Made by a program: the position numbers and the translations under genes. Positions 58,358-64,000 of a stretch of DNA of 64,000 nt are shown piece after piece. The stretch spans positions 372,001-436,000 of the forward strand of contig NZ_FMCX01000004.1 of the NCBI RefSeq assembly GCF_900091555.1, read 5' to 3'. The notes under the pieces are model-generated. The model saw nothing but the letters and a program-made list of their open reading frames with translations, made no database searches and had not been told where the DNA came from. The number at the start of each line of letters is the position of its first letter. Within the stretch, counting starts at the first letter, position 1. This DNA is from Micromonospora mirobrigensis. Its GTDB lineage: Bacteria > Actinomycetota > Actinomycetes > Mycobacteriales > Micromonosporaceae.

Positions 58358-58406
58358 CCGGGCGCGTCACCCAGGGTGAAGGGGGACGCGCATCGAGGAG
58401 GCCACC

Positions 58407-59423
58407 ATGACCCAGCCGTCGACCTGGACCGACCAGCCGCCGCTGGTACGGGTGCTGGAGGCCGCGGCCCGGCAGTCCCTGTACGCCCCGTCGGTGTTCA
58501 ACACCCAACCGTGGCGCTGGCGGGTCACCGCCGGTTCGCTGGAGCTGCACGCCGATCCGGGGCGCCGGCTGGCCACCACCGACCCGGACGGCCGGCTGCT
58601 CACCCTGAGCTGCGGCACGGCGCTGCACCACGCCCGGGTCTCGCTGGCCGCGGCCGGCTGGACGGTCGGCGTGGAGCGCTTCCCGGACCGCTCGGACCCG
58701 GCGCTGCTGGCCCGGCTCACGCCGGCCGGCCCGGTGCCGCTGGACCTGGCCGCCGCGCGGCTGGTCGAGGCGATCCCCCGCCGGCGCACCGACCGCCGGG
58801 CGTACGGCGACCGGCCGGTGCCCCGGGAGCTGTTGTCCCGGCTGCGGGCGACGGTGGAGGACGAGGGCGCGTTCCTGCACGTGGTTCGGCTGGACCAGAT
58901 GCCGATGCTGGCCGTCTCCACCGCCCGGGCGGCCGCCGCCGAGCTGGCCGACCCGGGTTACCGGGGCGAGCTGCACGAGTGGACGCACCGGCCGGAGGGC
59001 AGCGGGGACGGGGTTCCGACGGCCACCGCGGTCCGCCCGGCGCCGCGCCGGGTGCCGGTCCGGGACCACGCCCCGGGCGAGGCGGCCGTGCTGAGCCCGG
59101 GCACCGACTTCGACCGCGGGGCCGCGTACGTGCTGCTCTTCGGGGACCGGGACGACGCGGTGGGCTGGCTGCGCGGCGGCGAGGCGCTCTCCGCGCTGCT
59201 GCTCTCCGCCACCGCAGAGGGCCTGTCGGCCGCCCCGATCAGCGACGCCATCGAGCTGGCCTGGCCGCGCCGGATGATGCGCGACCTGCTGGCCGGGGTG
59301 GGCGAGCCGTACCTGGTGGTGCGGCTGGGCTACGGCCATCCGAGGGCCGACCTGCCGGCCGCGCCGCGGCGGTCGGCGGCCGAGGTCATCGAGTTCGGTG
59401 ACGGTCTCACGACGGGTCCATGA
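58407..59423 (+). CDS. Acg-like nitroreductase-fold flavoprotein
   Basis: 338 residues. APSVFNTQPWRWRV, RLATTDPDGRLLTLSCGTAL and the RRTDRRAYGDRPVP block match the Acg group (Rv2032-like), double nitroreductase-fold proteins that hold FMN with reduced catalytic ability. GAGGAGG precedes the ATG. In mycobacteria such genes belong to the DosR dormancy regulon; no DosR box was recognised here. Confidence 0.85.
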   Translation: MTQPSTWTDQPPLVRVLEAAARQSLYAPSVFNTQPWRWRVTAGSLELHADPGRRLATTDPDGRLLTLSCGTALHHARVSLAAAGWTVGVERFPDRSDPALLARLTPAGPVPLDLAAARLVEAIPRRRTDRRAYGDRPVPRELLSRLRATVEDEGAFLHVVRLDQMPMLAVSTARAAAAELADPGYRGELHEWTHRPEGSGDGVPTATAVRPAPRRVPVRDHAPGEAAVLSPGTDFDRGAAYVLLFGDRDDAVGWLRGGEALSALLLSATAEGLSAAPISDAIELAWPRRMMRDLLAGVGEPYLVVRLGYGHPRADLPAAPRRSAAEVIEFGDGLTTGP

Positions 59424-59455
59424 CAGTCGCATGACAAATCGCCGGCAACCGGTGC

Positions 59456-59467
59456 GAAACGTTTCGG
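59456..59467. promoter_or_regulatory. Palindrome CGAAACGTTTCG
   Basis: Perfect 12-bp palindrome 58 bp before the YeaQ-type gene. GAAACGTTTC is typical of LacI/GalR operators, though a stress sigma factor promoter (GTTT-N17-GGGCAT) can also be drawn through it. Confidence 0.4.
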
Positions 59468-59524
59468 CGGCTGCCGGCGAGGGGCATCAGCCCGTCGACC
59501 ACAACCCCTCGGAAGGACGATCAC

Positions 59525-59794
59525 GTGGAAATCACCGGCATCTTCACCGCCATCATCATCGGTTTGATCATCGGCGCGCTGGGCCGGCTGGTGGTGCCGG
59601 GCAAGCAGAACATCCCGATCTGGCTCACCCTGCTGATCGGTGTGGTCGCCGCGATCCTCGGCACGCTGGTCGCCGCCGCGTTCGGGGTGGACGAGACCGC
59701 GGGCATCGACTGGATCGAGCTGCTCCTGCAGGTGCTCTTCGCCGCCGCCGGCGTGTGGCTGGCCGCCGGCGCGTACGGCCGCCGTCGGCACTGA
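59525..59794 (+). CDS. GlsB/YeaQ/YmgE family membrane stress protein
   Basis: 89 residues with three transmembrane helices and the pattern IIGLIIGALGRLVVPGKQNI. Known as transglycosylase-associated or GlsB-like stress proteins; role unclear. GTG 59525 with GGAAGGA upstream. Confidence 0.88.
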   Translation: MEITGIFTAIIIGLIIGALGRLVVPGKQNIPIWLTLLIGVVAAILGTLVAAAFGVDETAGIDWIELLLQVLFAAAGVWLAAGAYGRRRH

Positions 59795-59847
59795 CCGCGA
59801 CCCCACGGACCGGCCCACCGCACCCCGCGGCGGGCCGGTCGCGTGTC

Positions 59848-60702
59848 TCAGGCGTCGCGCCAGCCGTGCCGGGGCTCGTAGCCGAGCACCCGGCGGGCCT
59901 TGTCGATGCTGAGCAGCGTCTCGGTCCCGGTGACGGCCCGGCGGACCGGCACGTCGGGGAAGTACTCGGCGACCAGCTCGGCGCTGGGCCGGCTCATCAC
60001 CGTGTCGGCGTTGGCGATGACGAAGACGTCCATCCCGGTGGCCCGGTGCTCCAGGGCACGGCGGACGGCCTGGGCGCCGTCCCGGGCGTCGATGTAGCCC
60101 CACATGTTCCAGGCGCGCAGCCGCGGGTCCGCGTCGTAGCCGGGGAAGTCGGCGTAGTCGGCCGGCTCCATCACGTTGGAGAAGCGCAGCCCGATCGCCT
60201 TCAGCCGCGGCTCCCACCGGCAGAACTGGGCGACCATCTGCTCCTCCAGGTGCTTGGCCAGCGCGTAGGAGGTCTCCGGCCGGGCCGGGTACGCCTCGTC
60301 CACCGGCACGTACGGCGGCGGGCTCTCGTCGAAGGGCAGGCCGAGCAGCGTCTCGCTGGAGGCCCAGACCACGTTGTGGATGCCGGCGGCCCGGGCGGCG
60401 GCGAAGACGTGATGGGTGGCGGTGATGTTGTGGGTGAAGGTGGCGGCGTTGCCGGTCACCCCCGGCCCCGGGATGGCCGCCAGGTGCACCAGCGCGTCCA
60501 CCCCGGCGTACCGGCTGTCGATGCCGGTCAATGCCTCCAGCACCTGTCCGTAGTCGCCCAGGTCGATCCGGGTGAACGGGCAGCGGGGCTGCGCCGGTGG
60601 CGCGAGGTCGAGGTTCACCACCTCGTAGCCGTGGTCGAGCAGTTCGTCGACGACGGCACGGCCGAGCTTGCCACTGCCACCGGTGACCGCGACGCGGGTC
60701 AT
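59848..60702 (-). CDS. NAD(P)-dependent sugar epimerase/dehydratase
   Basis: 284 residues of the extended SDR family. VAVTGGSGKLGRAVVDEL, HLAAIPGPG, WASSETLLG and the Tyr-Lys pair in SYALAKHLEE. Substrate unknown. ATG 60702 preceded by GGAGGTG. Confidence 0.88.
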   Translation of the reverse strand: MTRVAVTGGSGKLGRAVVDELLDHGYEVVNLDLAPPAQPRCPFTRIDLGDYGQVLEALTGIDSRYAGVDALVHLAAIPGPGVTGNAATFTHNITATHHVFAAARAAGIHNVVWASSETLLGLPFDESPPPYVPVDEAYPARPETSYALAKHLEEQMVAQFCRWEPRLKAIGLRFSNVMEPADYADFPGYDADPRLRAWNMWGYIDARDGAQAVRRALEHRATGMDVFVIANADTVMSRPSAELVAEYFPDVPVRRAVTGTETLLSIDKARRVLGYEPRHGWRDA

Positions 60703-60757
60703 GGACACACACCTCCGTAGGACGGTTGCCCCCATTCCTACCCGGTGGGCCGCTCAG

Positions 60758-61504
60758 TCACCGGAGGCGGTGGCGGGCGATCCAGGCCGCGTTCAGCGCG
60801 TCGGCCTGCCGCCGGTGCGCGGGCGTCACCGCCCGCCCGGCCGGCAGGTCGAGGCCGAGGAAGTCCAGCACGCCGAGGGTCACCCCGACCGGGTCCGCCG
60901 CCAACTCCTCGTAGCGCACCGGATGCGGGCGTACGCCGTGCCGGTCGAACCAGTCCCGCCACGCCGCATCGTGCGCGGCGATGGTGGCCAGCAGCCCGTC
61001 GATGGCCGCCCGGTCGTAGCGCGCCGCTCCCCCGCCGCCGGCGGCGCCGCTGATCTCGCCGTTGCCGCCGACGAACCAGCGGCCGGTCTGCTCGGCGCGC
61101 AACCAGGACACCGCCTGGGCCAGCGGATCGGCCCGGCGCAGGTGGACGAAGCGGACCCGACCGAACGCGCGTTCCAGCAACGCCAGGTCGCCGTGGCTGT
61201 CGGGATGGACGGTGGCCAGCCGGGCGACCAGCTCGGCCGGCGTGCCCCACATCAGCTTCGCCCCGAACACCCCGTTGCCGGTCCGGCCGGTCGCCAGGGC
61301 GGCGGCCAGGAAGTCCCGGTGATCGACGCCGCCGTCGGGGTCTCGGTGCAGCCCCCACCGGTCGGCCCAGAGCGGCTCGTCCGGCGTGCGGAAGTACGCC
61401 TGCGGCCGTCCCGCCACCCCGGTGGACTCCAGCAGCCCGAGCAGCAGCGAACTGCCGGTGCGCGGGGTGGCGCAGACGAAGTACGCGTCGACGTCGCGGG
61501 CCAT
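60758..61504 (-). CDS. Stf0-type sulfotransferase
   Basis: 248 residues. PAPS-binding loop CATPRTGSSLLLGLL at the N-terminus, then FGAKLMWGTPAEL, FVHLRRADPLAQAVSWLRAEQ and VRYEELAADP. In mycobacteria Stf0 sulfates trehalose; here the acceptor is not known. Leaderless start: TACGGT (61511-61516), 6 nt, ATG. Confidence 0.88.
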   Translation of the reverse strand: MARDVDAYFVCATPRTGSSLLLGLLESTGVAGRPQAYFRTPDEPLWADRWGLHRDPDGGVDHRDFLAAALATGRTGNGVFGAKLMWGTPAELVARLATVHPDSHGDLALLERAFGRVRFVHLRRADPLAQAVSWLRAEQTGRWFVGGNGEISGAAGGGGAARYDRAAIDGLLATIAAHDAAWRDWFDRHGVRPHPVRYEELAADPVGVTLGVLDFLGLDLPAGRAVTPAHRRQADALNAAWIARHRLR

Positions 61505-61555
61505 CCGGCCACCGTAGACGTTTGCCGGCCGGCGCCGACGGGGATTTCCCGGCCC

Positions 61556-62095
61556 GTGACGGGGGTCGATGCGGTGGACGGGGTGCGGTTCGTACGGTCG
61601 CGGGGGCGGGTGCTGACCTGGCTGGCCGGCACCCTGGTCGCCGTCACGGCCGCCGCCGGCGCGGTCAACGCGCTGGTCCTCGACGAGCCGTGGTGGGATC
61701 TCTGGTCGGTGCTGCCCGTCTTCCTGATCGTCACCGTCGGGTCGTACGTCCAACTGGGCCGGCAGACCGGCCTGCCGCTGCTGGTGACCCCGGAGGAGCT
61801 GGTGCTCACCCGCGCGGACGGCTCGCCGCTGGTGATCGAGCGGGGAGCGCTCTCGGTGACCGAGGTACGCCGCCGGCGCCTGGTCCTGGTGGTGGCCGAT
61901 CCGCGGCGTACCCGGCCGGTGCTCTCCGCGTACGAGTGGGGCGAGGTGGGCTTCTGGAACCAGTCCCGCGGGCGGCGGCCGCACGAGATCCAGGTGCCGC
62001 TGCTCGGCGTGCGTCCCGGGGTGGCGCGGCTGCGGGCGGCGCTGGCCGCGCCGGTCACCGGGGATCAGGCGGAGCGGGCGACCGACGCGCGGTAG
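61556..62095 (+). CDS. Hypothetical membrane protein with two N-terminal helices
   Basis: 179 residues: helices WLAGTLVAVTAAAGAVNALV and WDLWSVLPVFLIVTVGSYV, then a PH-like strand region (LLVTPEELVLTRADGSPLVI, RRRLVLVVADPRR). Resembles bacterial PH-domain membrane proteins. Start GTG 61556 uncertain. Its 3' end overlaps the araC gene by 31 nt. Confidence 0.6.
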   Translation: MTGVDAVDGVRFVRSRGRVLTWLAGTLVAVTAAAGAVNALVLDEPWWDLWSVLPVFLIVTVGSYVQLGRQTGLPLLVTPEELVLTRADGSPLVIERGALSVTEVRRRRLVLVVADPRRTRPVLSAYEWGEVGFWNQSRGRRPHEIQVPLLGVRPGVARLRAALAAPVTGDQAERATDAR

Positions 62096-62976
62096 TCGCG
62101 CGGGGATCGGCCGGTGGTGCGCTTGAACGCGACGCTGAGCGCGCTCTCCGAGCCGTACCCCACCTCCCGGGCGATGCCGGCCAGCGTGCCGTCGCCGCGC
62201 CGGATGCGGTCGGCGGCGAGTTCGATCCGCCAGCCGGTGAGGTAGTCGAGCGGTCCGCGGCCGACGACCTGCTTGAACCGGGCGGCCAGGGTGGAGCGGG
62301 ACACCGCGGCGGCCCGGGCCAGCTCGGCGACGGTCCAGGGGTGCGCGGGCTCGGCGTGCATGGCCCGCAGGGCGGGGGCGACCACCGGGTCGGCCAGGCC
62401 GGCCAGCCAGCCGGACGTCGCGCCCCGGTCGAGGTGCAGGCGCAGGATCCGGATCAGCATCACCAGGGCGAGGTGCTCGGCGACCAGGCCGGCGGCCGGC
62501 GCCGAGGTACGCAACTCGGCGTCGATCTCCGCGACGGCCCACCGCACGGTGGCGGCCGCCGGGGTGGCCGCGGGCACGTGGATGACCGGGGGCAGGGCGT
62601 CCAGGAGCAGGTCGCGCCCGCGCTCGGTGAAGGAGAAGGCGCCGCCGACGAGGAACACGTCGTCGCCGGTGCCGGCCCGGGCCACCCCGTCGACGGCCGC
62701 CCGGAACAGCGGCTCGGCGGGTTCGGGCGCCGTGTCGAGGTCGCCGGCCAGCGTGAAGCCCAGCGGTTGGGTGAGCAGGTAGCAGTCCCCCTCGGCCAGG
62801 GTCACCGGCTCGGGAACCCCGTCGACCCGCAGCAGGCAGCCGCCGCGCCGCACGGCGTTGAACTTCACGCCCGCCGGTGGCGCGAAACGGACCGACCACC
62901 GGCCGCCGGCCGCCAGGGCGGCGGAGATCCGGCTGCTGGCGCCGACCAGAGCCAGCACGTCCGTCAAGGGATCCAC
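62065..62976 (-). CDS. AraC family regulator with cupin sensor
   Basis: 303 residues. N-terminal cupin-like AraC_binding domain (VRFAPPAGVKFNAVRRGGCL, LAEGDCYLL) and C-terminal double HTH (WTVAELARAAAVSRSTLAAR, LAGIAREVGYGSESALSVAF). GTG start preceded by GAGGAGG. Divergent from an SDR gene that it probably controls. Confidence 0.9.
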   Translation of the reverse strand: MDPLTDVLALVGASSRISAALAAGGRWSVRFAPPAGVKFNAVRRGGCLLRVDGVPEPVTLAEGDCYLLTQPLGFTLAGDLDTAPEPAEPLFRAAVDGVARAGTGDDVFLVGGAFSFTERGRDLLLDALPPVIHVPAATPAAATVRWAVAEIDAELRTSAPAAGLVAEHLALVMLIRILRLHLDRGATSGWLAGLADPVVAPALRAMHAEPAHPWTVAELARAAAVSRSTLAARFKQVVGRGPLDYLTGWRIELAADRIRRGDGTLAGIAREVGYGSESALSVAFKRTTGRSPRDYRASVARSA

Positions 62977-63007
62977 CCGACCTCCTCTGGACGATGACTG
63001 AAGAATA

Positions 63008-63034
63008 CTGGACGCATTCGTACGGAAAGTCCAG
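63008..63034. promoter_or_regulatory. CTGGAC-N15-GTCCAG inverted repeat
   Basis: Inverted repeat (63008-63013 and 63029-63034) between araC and the SDR gene; candidate regulator site. Confidence 0.5.
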
Positions 63035-63056
63035 AACGGTGACCTACCGTGGACGC

Positions 63057-64000
63057 ATGACAACCGCCTCCCGGTTCAGCACCCCGTTCACCGCCCGCAC
63101 CACCGCCGCCGAGATCCTGGCCGGCGTGGACCTCACCGGCCGCCGGATGATCGTCACCGGCGGCGCGTCCGGGATCGGCGCGGAGACGGTCCGGGCCCTC
63201 GCCGGGGCCGGGGCGGAGGTCACCGTGGCCACCCGCAACCCGGGGGCGGCCGGGGACCTGGTCGCCGAGTTCCCCGGCCGGGTCCGGGCGACCGCCCTGG
63301 ACCTGGCCGATCTGAACAGCGTCGACGCCTTCGTCGCCGGGTGGCAGGGGCCGCTGCACACGTTGGTCGCCAACGCCGGGATCATGGCGCCGCCGACCCG
63401 GCAGCTCACGGCGCAGGGCTGGGAGCTGCACCTCGCCACCAACCACCTGGGCCACTTCGCGCTCGCCCGCGGCCTGCACGACCCGCTGCGCGCCGCCGGC
63501 TCGGCGCGGGTGGTGCTGGTCAGCTCGGGTGCGCACCTGGCGCAGCCCTTCGACTTCGACGACCCGCACCTCGCCCGGCAGCCGTACGACCCGTGGGCGG
63601 CGTACGGGCGGTCGAAGACCGCGAACATGTTGATGGCGGTCGGCATCGCCCGGCGCTGGGCCGTCGACGGGGTCAGCGCCAACGCGATGAATCCCGGTTA
63701 CGTCATGACCAATCTCCAGCGGTACCTGGACGACGAGACCCTGCGCGCGTTCGGCGTGTTGGGCGAGGCGGGCAACAGGATCACGCCGGACTACTACAAG
63801 ACACCCGCCCAGGGCGCGGCGACCGCCGTGCTGCTGGCCGCGTCACCGCTGGTCGAGGGGGTCACCGGCCGGTACTTCGAGGACAACCAGGAGGTCGAGG
63901 TGGTGCCCGGCGGGCCGGGGACCACCGGCGGGGTGGCGGCGCACGCGGTGGACCCGGCCGCCGCGGACCGGCTCTGGGCATACAGCGAGCGGGAGCTGGC
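63057..64000 (+). CDS. SDR family oxidoreductase, 3' truncated by the window
   Basis: 314 residues present, the end lies outside the window. Motifs IVTGGASGIGAETV, VANAGIM, catalytic Ser in VLVSSGAHL and Tyr-Lys in YGRSKTANM. Leaderless start: TACCGT (63045-63050), 6 nt, ATG. Divergent AraC regulator. Confidence 0.9.
   Translation, partial: MTTASRFSTPFTARTTAAEILAGVDLTGRRMIVTGGASGIGAETVRALAGAGAEVTVATRNPGAAGDLVAEFPGRVRATALDLADLNSVDAFVAGWQGPLHTLVANAGIMAPPTRQLTAQGWELHLATNHLGHFALARGLHDPLRAAGSARVVLVSSGAHLAQPFDFDDPHLARQPYDPWAAYGRSKTANMLMAVGIARRWAVDGVSANAMNPGYVMTNLQRYLDDETLRAFGVLGEAGNRITPDYYKTPAQGAATAVLLAASPLVEGVTGRYFEDNQEVEVVPGGPGTTGGVAAHAVDPAAADRLWAYSEREL

Noticed and set aside
58307..58406. A DosR box before the Acg-like gene
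   Set aside because: No match to the GGGACT-N-AGTCCC type palindrome; the region is filled by the PucR terminator hairpin.
1..64000. CRISPR arrays, tRNA genes, IS elements, prophage
   Set aside because: No regularly spaced repeats, cloverleaf blocks, transposase or phage structural proteins recognised.

Overview
The window is very GC-rich and densely coded. It has actinobacterial hallmarks: an orphan ESX membrane protein (EccB), an ECF42 sigma factor paired with a DGPF/YciI protein, an XRE/DUF397 pair, a SAV2177-type methyltransferase, DUF2267/DUF2795/DUF1345 proteins, GTGA/ATGA stop-start overlaps and many apparently leaderless genes. This fits a chromosomal segment of a Micromonosporaceae actinomycete (Micromonospora-like); genus is inference. 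I see no tRNA, rRNA, insertion sequence, prophage or CRISPR array.

Layout. 1-4.0 kb: probable fructan/fructoside catabolism (truncated GH172, LacI regulator, GH32-like fructosidase, PfkB sugar kinase). 4.0-5.4 kb: first copy of a duplicated secreted lysozyme-like gene with tandem ECF-type promoters. 5.4-7.1 kb: operon for a cytosolic molybdopterin oxidoreductase, a flavin reductase and a zinc-ribbon protein. 7.2-8.4 kb: TerC membrane protein under a yybP-ykoY (Mn2+) riboswitch. 8.4-17.2 kb: glycosyltransferase, class III CoA-transferase, small conserved proteins, HhH protein, pirin, anchored beta-rich protein, MazG and a secreted hydrolase. 17.2-18.3 kb: second lysozyme-like copy. 18.4-30.3 kb: DedA, phosphotransferase, MOSC, Ser/Thr kinase, LacI, methyltransferase, XRE/DUF397, GGDEF, PemK-like, NUDIX, serpin-like and CBS-BON genes. 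30.3-36.8 kb: divergent carbohydrate locus (GH63-like hydrolase, TIM-barrel isomerase and dehydrogenase facing an ABC importer without its ATPase). 37-48 kb: methyltransferase, EccB, spermidine-synthase-like protein, acyl-CoA ligase, HD protein, TOPRIM protein, MOSC, SDR/TetR pair and YciI/ECF42. 48.2-51.2 kb: rifamycin phosphotransferase (rph) with a rifamycin-associated element upstream. 51.2-58.3 kb: acyl-CoA dehydrogenase, AAA+ ATPase, and a desaturase/ferredoxin-reductase operon divergent from a PucR regulator. 58.4-64 kb: Acg-like nitroreductase, YeaQ-type membrane protein, epimerase, Stf0 sulfotransferase, AraC regulator and an SDR cut by the window end.

The best-supported non-coding signals are: (i) two GGAAT-N18-GTT promoters in front of each lysozyme-like copy, kept while their spacers diverged; (ii) a Mn2+ riboswitch joined to a Shine-Dalgarno-sequestering hairpin before terC; (iii) the inverted repeat before rph; (iv) a 101-bp element with perfect 14-bp terminal inverted repeats at 39144-39244; (v) a recurring -10 hexamer placed 6-7 nt before the start codon of many genes, indicating leaderless transcription; and (vi) several operator palindromes at divergent promoters.

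All functions are assigned from recognisable motifs and context in the sequence alone; no database search was run.
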